Below are positions 46,301 through 55,399 of a stretch of 64,000 bases of DNA, one piece after another. The stretch covers positions 310,001 through 374,000 of the forward strand of contig CAWATZ010000003.1 in NCBI GenBank assembly GCA_963784995.1, in the 5' to 3' direction. Every line of letters begins with the position of its first letter. Positions within the stretch are counted from its first letter, which is position 1. This DNA is from CAWATZ01 sp963784995 (GTDB lineage: Bacteria > Planctomycetota > Planctomycetia > Gemmatales > Gemmataceae). The notes under the pieces were generated by a model, which was not told the DNA's origin, did not search any database, and saw only the letters and a program-made list of their open reading frames with translations. A program made the position numbers and the translations under genes.

Positions 46301-46687
46301 CGAGGCATAGCAGTCGCTGACGCCCAGGGCATCCAGGTAGGGGACCAGGTCGGCGGCGTCCAGGAACGTGAAGCGGCTGTTGAACTGCAAGCGATAGGTG
46401 GCCCGGGGAATGCGCCGCCCTTCGAGGACCTCTCGAACCAGCGTTCCGGTCGCCTGTGCGCCCTCCGAGATGGCGGATTCCGTTGCCGGATGCCCCCGGC
46501 GGACTCCGAGCTGCTCGCCGAGGATGATGAAGCGCTCCAGCCAGCGCTGGACCAGGGCCTCGCCCGCCTTGGCCCGCTTGCACAGCTCCGCATAGGCGAT
46601 CTGCCACAGCTCACAGTAGATGTCCCGGACTTCCTCCCCGGGCACGTCGGGCAGCCCATCCGGAGTCAGGTGCAAACTCGATGACAT
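43253..46687 (-). CDS. treY: Maltooligosyltrehalose synthase, with repeat-derived insertions
   Basis: A GH13 enzyme of 1,144 residues that turns the reducing end of maltooligosaccharides into a trehalose unit. Signatures: 'IPRATYRLQFNSRFTFLDAA', YLDALGVSDCYASPVL, STHGYDICDHSRLNPELGG, 'DSVPNHMGI', 'LRIDHPDGLRDP', 'GTTGYDFLN', and MAKGVEDTVFYTYNRLVSLN. About 85 N-terminal residues precede the usual start. Two palindromic elements are inserted in frame: near residues 493-512 (GGRGSCRPEDAGSAGASPSH) and near 832-857 (SGVRSQQDS...). A third cluster provides the C-terminal tail SREPGASAPGFSEESGG after the natural end FPVALL. No treZ lies nearby. Confidence 0.9.
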   Translation of the reverse strand: MSSSLHLTPDGLPDVPGEEVRDIYCELWQIAYAELCKRAKAGEALVQRWLERFIILGEQLGVRRGHPATESAISEGAQATGTLVREVLEGRRIPRATYRLQFNSRFTFLDAADLVPYLDALGVSDCYASPVLQACAGSTHGYDICDHSRLNPELGGEKDFDVFAASLKQHGMGLILDSVPNHMGIGGGCAPADSSASASARNAWWMDVLENGPSSVYAPFFDIDWDPVNPDLKNKVLLPLLEDQYGRVLEAGKIRLAFEDGAFFLQYYQIKLPISPCTYSAILEHRLADLVRLLGEDHEQLRELRSILTALRYLPSRTEVSSAKVVERNREKEVIKRRLAALSGSADIRAALDASLQAFNGTPGDPRSFDLLDDLIDRQAYRPAFWRVATEEVNYRRFFDINELAAIRMELPEVFRATHQLLIRLLAEGKASGLRIDHPDGLRDPAGYFRQLQENYVLARVHKALAEGRDPEELTREVAAHFAVCFGRPGLHQGGRGSCRPEDAGSAGASPSHANPWPLYVVAEKILCEGEPLPSDWAVDGTTGYDFLNAVNGLFVAGENRVAFDGIYHAFAGPVDYRPLVNSTKKMIMLVSMASEINALAHQLDRIAERNRRYRDFTLNSLTFVLREVIACLGVYRTYITGPGAIAARDQRFIEAAVEEAKRRNPRTPEAVFDFVQDALLLRCVGDFPEADRPRLVEWALKFQQLTGPIMAKGVEDTVFYTYNRLVSLNEVGGAPDRFGVSIAAFHRQNVERLARWPNSLLATSTHDTKRSEDVRARLNVLSELPQEWEAALGRWSQWNTARKTVVEGRLAPDGNDEYLLYQTLLGIWPASVRGQESGVRSQQDSFSDSCLLTPDSLSSVRQRVANYMLKATREAKVHTSWVNPNEEYDAAVQEFIARILPDTLDDPFLQDLLTFQRRVAFFGWFNSLSQVLLKLTCPGVPDLYQGTELWDFSLVDPDNRRPVDYRRRRFLLAELQRRIEAGPDLTSLTEELLATLPDGRIKLYLIWRTLACRRACEPLFTRGGYLPLKTAGSRREHVCAFVRSLESQAVLVVVPRLVAQLVEGARKPPLGPEVWADTRLNLPPHLAARTYRNVFTGEVLRPEDHQGTTGPSLATVLGRFPVALLESREPGASAPGFSEESGG
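44116..44191. repeat. In-frame AGGAGTC-type palindrome inside treY
   Basis: The left part repeats AGGAGTC/AGGAGAC and the right part is its inverted form (CTGACTCCTGACCCCTGACT...), with a short A-rich loop. It encodes SGVRSQQDSFSDSCLLTPDS within TreY and keeps the frame. It is the same family as the element at 42674-42739. Confidence 0.8.
45151..45209. repeat. In-frame 22-bp-arm palindrome inside treY
   Basis: Perfect 22-bp arms (45151-45172 and 45188-45209) surround a 15-bp spacer. It encodes GGRGSCRPEDAGSAGASPS between 'FGRPG' and 'WPLYVVAEKIL', where TreY is otherwise continuous. Confidence 0.85.
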
Positions 46688-46742
46688 GAGCGAAGTCTCC
46701 CCTGAGAGTGGCCTGTCCTCCCAGGATCGACCTTTCTTCGTC

Positions 46743-46830
46743 GTAATTCGTGATTCGTAATTCGTAATTCGGGAAAGAAGTTCAGATCCGAACCTCCTTC
46801 TCGAATTACGAATTACGAATCACGAATTAC
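46743..46830. repeat. AT-rich palindrome between treY and the WD40 gene
   Basis: Perfect 29-bp arms (46743-46771 and 46802-46830) are built of TTCGTAA units. One more unit (to ~46837) contains the TAA stop of the downstream-coordinate WD40 gene. It is much poorer in GC than its surroundings. Confidence 0.85.
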
Positions 46831-46833
46831 GAA

Positions 46834-49287
46834 TTACCGTTTCAACCGTTGCAGGGCGGCCCGGGCCCGGTCGGGCAGCCAGACCCCGGCCGGGTCCTTG
46901 GCCATCACGGCGAGCTGGTCGCGTGCCGCGGGGGTGCCGATCCGTTCCAGGACTTCCAGCACCCGGATCATGCGGATCTTCTCCACCGGCGGCCCGCCAT
47001 CCTTGATCATCTCCAGGATGCGCTCCAGGCGGGACTTCATCTCCGGCGTGGGGTTGCCGGCGAGGGCCCGTTTCACGTCCTCTTCAACTTCCTTGCCCAG
47101 CTTCTCCAGGGTCACCGTGGCCTTCTCACGGACGTCGAAGCTGTCGTTGTCCAGGTCGCGGATCAGCTGGGCGATCTCCTTGGGTCCAAGCAGCTTGACC
47201 TGGCGGATGCGCTCGCGCAGCCAGGGCACTCCCTGCTCCGGATCGCGGATGACGCGCACCATCGCCTGCCAGGCCGCGGTCGCTTCGCGATTGGCCAGCT
47301 CCTCCCACAGGACCGTCAAGCCGTCCTTGTCGCGCGGCAGCGGCTCGCCGGCCGGGCCCAGGACGTCCCAGACCAGGGCAGTCCAGTCCTGGCTGCCCGA
47401 GAGCAGGTGCCGGCCATCCGGCGAAAACGCCACCGCGCTCACCGCACCGCGATGGCCCTTGAAGGTCTGGCGCAACTGGCCCGTGGCCAGCTCCCACAGC
47501 CGGACCTCCGACACGTCGCCTCCCGTCGCCAGGCTGTTGCCGTCCGGAGCAAACGCCAGCGCGTTCAGTTCGCCGCTCTGCCGGGCCGAGAAGGTGATTC
47601 GCTCCCCGAACGTGGTCGTGTCGAAGATGCGGACCATGTCTCCCCCGAAGACCACGGCCAGCGACCGGCCGTCCGGCGACAGGACCGCCTGGGTGTAAGT
47701 CACGTTTTCCGGCGGCGGGAAGGTCTTCAGGAAGCGCCCGTCGATCCCCTGGGAGGGAACCGCAAGCTGTACCAGTTTCACGTCTCCCAGAGAACGGGTC
47801 ACCGCCAGCAGTCGGCCATCCTCGGAGAAGCCATTGGGAGAAGGAAGTTGAAGCGTCGCCTCGGGCGAAACCATTCTGGGTTTGGGGGCCTCCTCGTCCA
47901 GGTCCCACGACTTCAGCTCCCGCTCTCTCACGTCAAGACCGACCAGGACTCGACCACCTCTGGCGAAAACCAGGTGGCGCGAATACTCCGCAGGCAGGGT
48001 CAGCTTGTCTTTTCCCGTCCGGCCATCGACAACGACAGTCTTGTCCCCCCGGGCCAGCACCAGCCAGCGGCCATCGGTGGCCAGCGGCTGCTGGGCTTGC
48101 GCTTCCGGCAGTTTCTCGCTCAGGGGGACCCTTTTGCCGGTGTTCATCTCCCACAGGCGATAGTGGCCACGGTTGTCCCGGCTAACAACAAGGCCGGGCC
48201 GGGAGGAAGGTACGATCGACACCACCGCGGAGTCGTGGGTCGGCGGCAGCAGATGTTCCAGGCCCGTGGCCGGGTCCCAGACACGCAGCCGATCGTTCCG
48301 GCACCAGGAATAGAGACGCTTGCCGTCCGGCGCGAAGGCCAGCAGGCTGATCACGTTGGTGCCGTAGGTGTCGGTGTCCAGCGGCCCAGGCCGGACCACG
48401 ATGGTCTGCAGGGCCTTGCCCGTGGCCGAGTCCAGCAGCAGGATGGTCTGGGACGATGCGGTCGCCACCAGCTTGCCGTCGGGCGAGAAGACGGCCGGGC
48501 AGACCCGGCGCTGGTGGTTCTTGGCAATGTGGTACGATACTTGAAAGCGCTTCTCGGGCCGACCAGGTTTGAGGTCCCAGATCTGGAGCCGATCACCAGC
48601 GACGGCGATGGCCGAGCCATCCGGGGAGAAGGTCAGCGAGCCGGTGGTCATGTCGGTGTCCAGGGGCGTCTTTTCCTTGCCGCTGGCCACGTCAAAGAAG
48701 CGCACCTGATCGTGGGCGGCGGTGTCGGCCAGGACCGCCAGCGTTTTGCCGTTGGGGGTGAAGGAGAGGAAGCGCTGGTAAACGCCCGGCGTGGGCATGT
48801 GCCGGATCTCCTTGCCGGTCTTGACTTCCCAGAAGCGGATGCCCTGGTCGCCCTCGACGGAGGCCAGCAGCTGGCTGTCGGGGGAGAAGGCGACGCTGTC
48901 GATGCGGGTGACGTGGCCGCGCATCCGGGCCGTTTCCTTGCCGGTGGCGATGTCGAACAGGTAGATGTCGGACCGGGCCTCGATGGCCAGCAGCTTGCCG
49001 TCCGGAGACAGAGCCAGCGGACCGCCGGCCGAGTCGTCGATGGGGATGCTCCGCAAGGGCCGGCCGGTGGCCAGGTCGTAGACGCGGACAAAGGAATCGT
49101 TGCCGGAGGTGGCGAGCAGGTTGTGGGCCGGCACACAGGCGGTGCGGCGATGCTGGCCGCCGCCGTCGCGGCCGTGGAAGTCGCCGAAGCGGGCGATGGC
49201 TCCGGGAGGCAAGGGCTCGCCCTGGGGCTGCGGCCCCGGGCCGGACAGGGTGAGAAAGACACCGAGAAGGCCGAGTTGTGCATTCAT
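46834..49287 (-). CDS. Secreted WD40 protein with HEAT-like tail, paralogue 1
   Basis: An 817-residue protein with a signal peptide (MNAQLGLLGVFLTLSG) and a conserved GEPLPPGAIARFGDF. It contains about a dozen WD40 blades ('VAFSPD...G', 'LLSGSQDWTALVWDV'). A C-terminal alpha-helical domain typical of Gemmata-type WD40 proteins follows: 'LIRDLDNDSFDVREKA', LEKLGKEVEEDVKRAL and IRVLEVLERIGTPAARDQL. It probably forms a propeller scaffold outside the cytoplasm; no enzyme motif is visible. It is paralogous to, and in the same orientation as, the next gene, with a composite palindrome in between. The stop codon lies in a repeat unit. Confidence 0.8.
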   Translation of the reverse strand: MNAQLGLLGVFLTLSGPGPQPQGEPLPPGAIARFGDFHGRDGGGQHRRTACVPAHNLLATSGNDSFVRVYDLATGRPLRSIPIDDSAGGPLALSPDGKLLAIEARSDIYLFDIATGKETARMRGHVTRIDSVAFSPDSQLLASVEGDQGIRFWEVKTGKEIRHMPTPGVYQRFLSFTPNGKTLAVLADTAAHDQVRFFDVASGKEKTPLDTDMTTGSLTFSPDGSAIAVAGDRLQIWDLKPGRPEKRFQVSYHIAKNHQRRVCPAVFSPDGKLVATASSQTILLLDSATGKALQTIVVRPGPLDTDTYGTNVISLLAFAPDGKRLYSWCRNDRLRVWDPATGLEHLLPPTHDSAVVSIVPSSRPGLVVSRDNRGHYRLWEMNTGKRVPLSEKLPEAQAQQPLATDGRWLVLARGDKTVVVDGRTGKDKLTLPAEYSRHLVFARGGRVLVGLDVRERELKSWDLDEEAPKPRMVSPEATLQLPSPNGFSEDGRLLAVTRSLGDVKLVQLAVPSQGIDGRFLKTFPPPENVTYTQAVLSPDGRSLAVVFGGDMVRIFDTTTFGERITFSARQSGELNALAFAPDGNSLATGGDVSEVRLWELATGQLRQTFKGHRGAVSAVAFSPDGRHLLSGSQDWTALVWDVLGPAGEPLPRDKDGLTVLWEELANREATAAWQAMVRVIRDPEQGVPWLRERIRQVKLLGPKEIAQLIRDLDNDSFDVREKATVTLEKLGKEVEEDVKRALAGNPTPEMKSRLERILEMIKDGGPPVEKIRMIRVLEVLERIGTPAARDQLAVMAKDPAGVWLPDRARAALQRLKR

Positions 49288-49332
49288 GAGCCGTCGCTCC
49301 TGGAAGGGTGAAGAAGAGTGGCAGCAACCTTT

Positions 49333-49479
49333 CTCCCCTCTCCCCTTGTGGGAGAGGGGTTGGGGGTGAGGGGTGGTTTTTGATTTATCGTTTCGCGCTC
49401 AACCGGGCGAGCGCGAAACGATAAATCAAGGCAACAAACCCCTCACCCTCAACCCCTCTCCCCAGCGGGGAGAGGGGAG
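49333..49479. repeat. Composite nested palindrome between the two WD40 paralogues
   Basis: The outer part is CTCCCCTCTCCCC-type sequence repeated in inverted form at both ends. The centre is a perfect 20-bp inverted repeat (49381-49400 with 49409-49428) containing TGATTTATCGTTTCGC. The AT-rich core inside a GC-rich shell suggests one element inserted into another. Confidence 0.8.
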
Positions 49480-49533
49480 AAAATGAACTGCCTCCCACAA
49501 CCCCTTCAGGATAATCGTCGGGCCCGGCCGAGT

Positions 49534-51663
49534 CTAGCGTGTGCTAACCGATGCGGTGGAATCCCCGCCGCGCCGCTCCAGCCGCGCCAGCGCCGCCCGG
49601 GCTGCCTCGCTGATCCGTTCGGAGGCAACGCCTGTCGCCAGCGTCCGCAACGGCTGCCGGGCTTCCGGGACGCCGAGATGCTCCAGCACCTCGACCGCAC
49701 GCAGCAGGCGCAGCTCGTCCGGGGTCCAGTGATTGCTGTCGATGTCCGCGAGCAGGTCTTGCAATTGGCGCTCCAGGTCCAGGGCTGGGGTCTTCTGGAG
49801 CGCGGCGACGATGTCCTTGCGGACCCGAGAGCCAAGCTGCAGCAGGGCCTTGCCGGCCTGCTCGCGTTCGTCGAAGCGGTCGCTGGAGAGCCGGTCAATC
49901 AGTTGAGCGGCCGGCAGCGAGGAACCGGCCGGCTTGAGGGCCGCGATCTGGCCGCGGAGCAGCGGCAGGGCTTGCCGGGGTTGGTGGATCAGGCACGACA
50001 TGGCCCGAAACGCAAGGGCAGGATCTTCACTGGCCAGGTCACGCCACAAATCCACTGGCTTGACCGGTGAGTTGGCCACGGAGGGTAGGACATCCCACAC
50101 CAGCACAGTCCAGTCATCGCCGCCGGTGAACAGGCGGCGGCCATCAGGCGAGAACAGGACTGCATTGACCGGCCCGACGTGCCCCGTGAAGGTTCGTCGC
50201 AACCGGCCCGTCGCCAGTTCCCACAGACCCACGCCTTCGTCGCCGGCAATGGCAAGCGAACGCCCATCCGGAGAAAACGCCAGGGCACGAATTGTCGTCG
50301 TCGGCGCCCATGGAGCGGGAAGCCGTTGATCCCGAATCCTGTCCTGGATCTCCAGCCACGAAGTCTCCTCATCAGCAGTTGAAGAGGCGTAAGCAACGGC
50401 GCAACGTTTTCCATCGGAGGAAACAGCGGTCGCTGTCACTCGTGGATTTCTCAAATCAGGGAGGGGTAATTCCTCAGACGTCTTCTTGTGAGTTGGAGGA
50501 GGACTCCTTTGAATCTTCTCCTGGAACGTGGCGCAATCCCAGCTCCATATGCCATCCTGGGTATCCTCAGAAAGCAAATGGCCCCCATCCGCTGCTAGCC
50601 GCAAGGAGCGGATCGGCTGTTGGTGTCCTCGGTACGGAAGGATCTCTTTGCCACTGGCATTCCAGATCCGGAGCCGATCACCCCCCTGCCAGATCCGCAG
50701 ACTTTGATCCTCCGGAGAAAAGGCGAGCAGAGGGGGTCGAGACCAGCTGTCTCGTCCGGAGAAATCTTGGCGTTGAGAGGTTATCGTTTTTCCTGTTTTC
50801 AGGTTGTGGAGTTGGATGCGATCGCAAGTGCCCAAGGCCAGGGACCGACCATCCGCCGAAAGAGTCAACCGCCCTTCAGAGAATCCCACCGGGCTGGGCA
50901 TGCGAGTGCTCCGGGAATGCTGGAGTCTGTCAAAGAGCTTCAGACTGTGCAGATCGCAAAGCACGACCAGGCGCCGCCCGTCCGAACACAGGACAAAGTC
51001 GCGAGCGTCTCGATCCACCAGCACCGGTTTCTCCTCCAGCCCCGAGCCCACCTCCCAGAACCGGATCTCGCACTTCTCCGCTTCCGTGTCTCCGCTGGTC
51101 AGCACCGCCAGGATCCGGCCATCCCCCGAGAAGGCCGCCTGGAACAGCTTCCGTGCCGGCGTCTTCCAGTACGCCCACTCCTTGCCGGTCGCCGTCTGCC
51201 AGATGCGCACCCCCTCCCGGCTCTCCAGCGCCGCCAGCCAGCGGCCATCGGGCGAGAACAGCAAGCCGCTGATGGCGCTGGTGCGATCCTTCAGCCAGCG
51301 CGGTTTCCCACCGGTCCGCAGGTCCAGAAGCACAATCTGCGTCGAGCCGGCCACCGCGAGCGTATTGCCGTCGGGCGAGAACGCCAGGGCGTGAACGGCG
51401 GCATCGTCGATCACGCGGCCCGGCAGCCGCTTGCCGGTGCTGCCGTCGCAGAAGCGGATCAGCGAATCGTTGCCGGCCGTGGCCAGCAGATCGCGTGTAC
51501 TGCAATACGCCGCCAGGTGGTGCCGGCCCTCGGGCTCCCGACCGCGAAAACTCCCCAGCCGGGCGATCGCTCCCGGTGGCAGCGGCTCGCCGTCCCAGTC
51601 GAAACGCAGAGGCTCCCCGGAGGGAAGCAAACTCAACACCAGCGCAAGGTAGGAAGCGGCCAT
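49534..51663 (-). CDS. Secreted WD40 protein with HEAT-like tail, paralogue 2
   Basis: A 709-residue protein, closely similar in layout to paralogue 1: signal peptide MAASYLALVLSLL, then GEPLPPGAIARLGSF, LLATAGNDSLIRF, WD40 blades ('ALAFSPDGNTLAVAG', 'LFTGGDDWTVLVWDV') and the same C-terminal helical module (LSSDRFDEREQAGKALLQLG, then LRAVEVLEHLGVPEARQPL). The start at 51663 is taken at the signal peptide; upstream frame to 51786 has no support. The pair looks like a tandem duplication that has since diverged. No catalytic motif is visible. Confidence 0.8.
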   Translation of the reverse strand: MAASYLALVLSLLPSGEPLRFDWDGEPLPPGAIARLGSFRGREPEGRHHLAAYCSTRDLLATAGNDSLIRFCDGSTGKRLPGRVIDDAAVHALAFSPDGNTLAVAGSTQIVLLDLRTGGKPRWLKDRTSAISGLLFSPDGRWLAALESREGVRIWQTATGKEWAYWKTPARKLFQAAFSGDGRILAVLTSGDTEAEKCEIRFWEVGSGLEEKPVLVDRDARDFVLCSDGRRLVVLCDLHSLKLFDRLQHSRSTRMPSPVGFSEGRLTLSADGRSLALGTCDRIQLHNLKTGKTITSQRQDFSGRDSWSRPPLLAFSPEDQSLRIWQGGDRLRIWNASGKEILPYRGHQQPIRSLRLAADGGHLLSEDTQDGIWSWDCATFQEKIQRSPPPTHKKTSEELPLPDLRNPRVTATAVSSDGKRCAVAYASSTADEETSWLEIQDRIRDQRLPAPWAPTTTIRALAFSPDGRSLAIAGDEGVGLWELATGRLRRTFTGHVGPVNAVLFSPDGRRLFTGGDDWTVLVWDVLPSVANSPVKPVDLWRDLASEDPALAFRAMSCLIHQPRQALPLLRGQIAALKPAGSSLPAAQLIDRLSSDRFDEREQAGKALLQLGSRVRKDIVAALQKTPALDLERQLQDLLADIDSNHWTPDELRLLRAVEVLEHLGVPEARQPLRTLATGVASERISEAARAALARLERRGGDSTASVSTR

Positions 51664-51975
51664 GCACGTCTCATCCTTGAACCATGGCGGAAGAACGTCG
51701 TCCTGACGGTTTGCCCAGACTAATCGGCTTGCCTCATCCCGTCCAGCCGAAGTCTTCGCCCAAGGGCGTCTGCCCTGAAAAAGCAAAGCAGCCTCTTGAC
51801 ATCCGCAAGAACATTGACGTACCCTGATACTTCAGAACTCGCAGATACTCGGCTCTTTTTCCAGACTTGCTGGTTTACGTGAATTCCTGATCGGGCCGGG
51901 TAGGTCACTCTCTCCAGGTCACTGCCGACCTTCGAATAGCTTCACGGCAATCTGTCACTGGCTGACTGGTGATCG
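51664..51975. other. Divergent promoter region between the WD40 and CRTAC1 genes
   Basis: This 312-base gap has no ORF of note. TTGACA (51796-51801) and TTGACG (51814-51819) occur on the plus strand, but neither has a good -10 box at 16-18 bases. A small CGCCC/GGGCG hairpin lies nearby. Confidence 0.35.
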
Positions 51976-53696
51976 ATGACGAAGGCGCTCCCCATTCCTG
52001 TTGTGCTGGTCCTGCTGGCCGGGCTGCCCGGCTGCTCGCCCTCCAGCAAATCCCCCCCGGTTACCGTCATTCCCGACGAACCGGCGGGCCCGGTGTGGTT
52101 CGAGGACGTCACCGACGCGGCCGGCATCGACTTCATTCAGGACCCCGGGCCGACCGGCAGCTACTTCATGCCGCAGTCGCTGGGCACCGGCTGCGCCTTC
52201 TTCGACTGCGACGGCGACGGACTGCTGGACGTTTACCTGCTGCAAGGGGCGGGGCCCGACTCGAAATCGGTCAATCGGCTGTACCGGCAGCTGAAGTCCG
52301 GCAAGTTCCAGGACGCGACGGCAGGCTCGGGTCTGGGCGTTGCCGGGTACAACACCGGCGTGGCCATCGGCGACGTCAATAACGACGGCCTGCCCGACGT
52401 GCTGCTGTCCCAGTACTGCGGCATCAAGCTCTTCCTCAACCGCGGCGCGGGCGCTTCGAGGACGTCACGGCGGAGGCGGGCCTGGTCAACCCGCTCTGGG
52501 GAACGTCCGCCGCCTTTCTCGACTATAACCGCGATGGCTGGCTTGACCTGGTGGTCGTCAACTACCTCGATTACGATCCGAAAAAGGAATGTTTCTCGCT
52601 GGAAGGCCCTCGGGAGTTCTGCGGGCCGCAGCGTTTCCTGGGCCGGGGGAGCAAGCTGTTCCGCAACCAGGGACCGCAAGGCGCGGGCAAGCACGGGGCG
52701 CGGGTGCGCTTCGAGGACGTGAGCTTTGCCTCGGGCATCGGCCGGCTGCCGGGGCCGGGACTGGGTGTGGTCTGTGCGGACTTCGACGGCGATGGCTGGC
52801 CGGACATCTTCGTGGCCAACGACGGCCAACCCAATCGGCTGTGGATCAACCGCCACGATGGCACCTTTGCTGACGAGGCGGCGTCGCGGGGCGTGGCCTA
52901 CGCGATGATGGGCAAGGCCTTCGCCGGCATGGGTGTGGCGCTGGGCGACGTCAGCAATCGCGGCCTGTTCGATCTCTTCGTGACCCACCTGGGCAACGAG
53001 ACCAACACGCTCTGGCGCCAGGGCCCCCGCGGTCAGTTCCGGGATCGCACCCTGGAGTCCGGCCTGGCGGCCGGGCACTGGCGCGGCACCGGGTTTGGGA
53101 CCGTGCTGGCCGACTTCGACCTCAATGGCACCCTGGACGTGGCGGTTGTCAACGGCCGCATCTCTCGCGGCGGTCAGGCCCGGAACACCGCCCTGGGCTT
53201 CTGGGAGCCCTACGCCGAGCGCAACCAGCTGTTCGCCAACGACGGCAGCGGCCAGTTCCGCGACGTGTCGCCGGCCAACCCGGCCTTCTGCGGTCACTGG
53301 AACGTGGGCCGCGGCCTGGCTTGCGCCGATTTCGACAACGACGGCGCTCCCGATCTGCTGGTGACTGCTGTCGGCGACCGGGCCCGGCTGTTCCGCAACG
53401 TGGCCCCCGACCGGGGCCACTGGCTGAAAGTCCGCGCCGTGGACCCAAAGTTGAAGCGCGATGCCTATGGCGCTGAGGTACACGTACGGGTCGGCCAGCG
53501 GGAGTGGCTGCGGCTGATCCATGCGGCGGAGAGTTACCAGTGCAGCAGCCCACCGCTCGCCCTCTTCGGGCTCGGCAAGGCAGAGCAAGTCGATGCCATC
53601 GCCGTGACCTGGCCGGATGGCGTCCAGGAACTCTTCCCGGGTGGCCCCGCGAACCGTTCAGTTGAGGTACGCAAAGGGGAGGGTCGCGCACCATGA
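51976..53696 (+). CDS. CRTAC1-family lipoprotein (FG-GAP / ASPIC-UnbV), one shift
   Basis: About 570 residues. A lipoprotein signal (LVLLAGLPGC) is followed by an FG-GAP propeller with calcium-loop motifs: 'FFDCDGDGLLDVYL', 'IGDVNNDGLPDVLL', 'LDYNRDGWLDLVVVNY', 'DFDGDGWPDIFVANDG'. A C-terminal ASPIC/UnbV domain ends in AITVTWPDG-like sequence (VDAIAVTWPDGVQELFPG). One base appears to be missing near 52448, where 'LFLNRG' should continue to 'GRFEDVTAEAGL'. It is probably anchored outside the membrane as a binding or adhesion protein. The stop overlaps the start of the TPR gene (ATGA), so the two form an operon, a common planctomycete pairing. Confidence 0.8.
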
Positions 53697-55119
53697 CGCC
53701 GGACACCCAGGCCGGTACGCCTGCTGCCCTTTCTTCCGCCGCGACTCCCCCGGCCCGGAGAGGGAAATCAAGACGCTGGCCCTGGGCCCTGGGCAGCGCT
53801 CTGGGGCTGGTTGCCGGCGCGGTTGGTGCCTGGTTCTGGTTCCCCTGGCCCGCGCCGGTCGATCCGCCCATGCCCAGGGACATCACAGACACCGCGGTCC
53901 TGTCGGCGGTGCGGCAGGCCAGGCAACAGGTGCTCGACAAACCGGGCTCCGCCGCGGCCTGGGGGCGTCTGGCGATGATCCTGGAGGCCCACTTCTACGA
54001 AGCCGCTGCTGATCGCTGCTTTGCGGAAGCGGCCCGGCTCGACCCCAGCGAGCCCCGCTGGCCGTATTTCCGCGGTCTGTACGCTCTGAAACAGGATCCT
54101 CCCGGCGCTCTCCTCTTCCTCCGCCAGGCGGTGGCCGCAGACCATCCCAACCCAAACCATCGGTCCGCCCTGCGGCTGCGGCTGGCGGAAGCCCTCCTGG
54201 AGCAGGGGCACCTGGAGGAGGCCGAGAAGCTGTTCCGCCAGGAGTGGAGCGCCAAACCGGGCCATCCGCGAACGGCTTTCGGGCTGGGGTTGATCGCCCT
54301 GCATCGGGGAGAAAACTCGGCCGCGGAAGAGTACTTGCAGGTCGCCCGGGCCAGCCCGACTGCTCGCCAACCGGCCACCGCCCAGCTGGCCGCCCTGGCC
54401 CGGGCCCGCGGCGACGAGGCCGCGGCAGCGCGCCTGGATCAGGAGGCGGTCCCTCGGCCCGAGGACACGCTGGTCTGGCCCGACCCGTTTGCCAAGGAGG
54501 TGGCCCGGCTTCAGGTCGGGGCTCTTCGCAAGGAGCAGGCGCCGGTCAGCTGGAGCAGCACGGTCGCTTTGCCGAAGCGGCCGCCCTTTACCTGGAGCAG
54601 CTCAAGGAGCGGCCGACCATCCAGGCCTACGTTGGCGCCGGCCTCAATCTCGCCCGCCTCGGCGAGCATGACCGGGCCCTGCGGCTCCTGCGTCAGGGGG
54701 TGCAGCTCGACCCGGACAACGCTCAGCCTTATTACGCTCTCGCCCTGATCCTGTACGATCGGGCCGAGAAGGAGTGGCAACGCTCTCCAGGCTCGCCCCA
54801 GGCCAGGGACTGGTTCCGGGAGGTGGTCGAACAGGCCCGCCGGGCAACGGCACGACGAACCGATCATGCCCGGGCTTACCTGTTCTGGGGCCTGGCCCTG
54901 AAGTACCTCGGCGAACCGGCCGCCGCTGTCGCTCCCCTGCGTCAGGGACTCGCCTGCCGGGCCGGGGACTTTGAGCTGCAGCTGGCCCTGGGCGAGGCCC
55001 TCCTGGACGCCGGGCAGATTCAGGAGGCCGAAACCTGTCTGGAAAACGCGCGCCGGCTGGAGCCGAAGGATTCCCGCCCGGACCGCGCCCTCCAACGGCT
55101 GCGCCAGACGAAACGCTGA
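53693..55119 (+). CDS. Membrane-anchored TPR protein, one shift
   Basis: About 475 residues. An N-terminal membrane anchor (ALGSALGLVAGAVGAWFWF) precedes a periplasmic array of tetratricopeptide repeats ('AAAWGRLAMILEAHFYEAAA', 'GHLEEAEKLFRQE', 'GEHDRALRLLRQGVQLDPDN', 'GQIQEAETCLENARRLEPKD'). One base appears to be missing near 54540; the TPR register continues in the next frame. The ATGA overlap with the CRTAC1 gene implies joint function, perhaps as an assembly scaffold (inference). Confidence 0.8.
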
Positions 55120-55399
55120 GACAATTGGGTTGTTATGCCACAACTTCTGTTCGCCTGTTCATTTAAGACAAATTGTCTAACCCTTGGCATTTTGAGAAAA
55201 AGAGAAAATCATCACGAAATGCTCTTGCAATCGGATTTGGATTTATCAAAATTGACATTGACTCGTGAGTATCGACAACGAGGTCATCACTACTCTCCTT
55301 GTTATAAAACCTCTCCTTTTTCTGCTGACCGCAGAAAGAATGGATTGTTGTGTTTCATTTGGTCCGTCGCACGTGCGTCGCTTACCGGAGGGTACGTAC

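Noticed and set aside
46849..49311. 820-codon open frame on the plus strand
   Set aside because: It is antisense to the WD40 paralogue 1 and shows only Arg/Gly/Gln/His-rich composition typical of a shadow frame.
55250..55310. Promoter TTGACA at 55252-55257 for the first DUF1559 gene
   Set aside because: No acceptable -10 box lies 16-18 bases downstream; TATAAA near 55301 is too far away.
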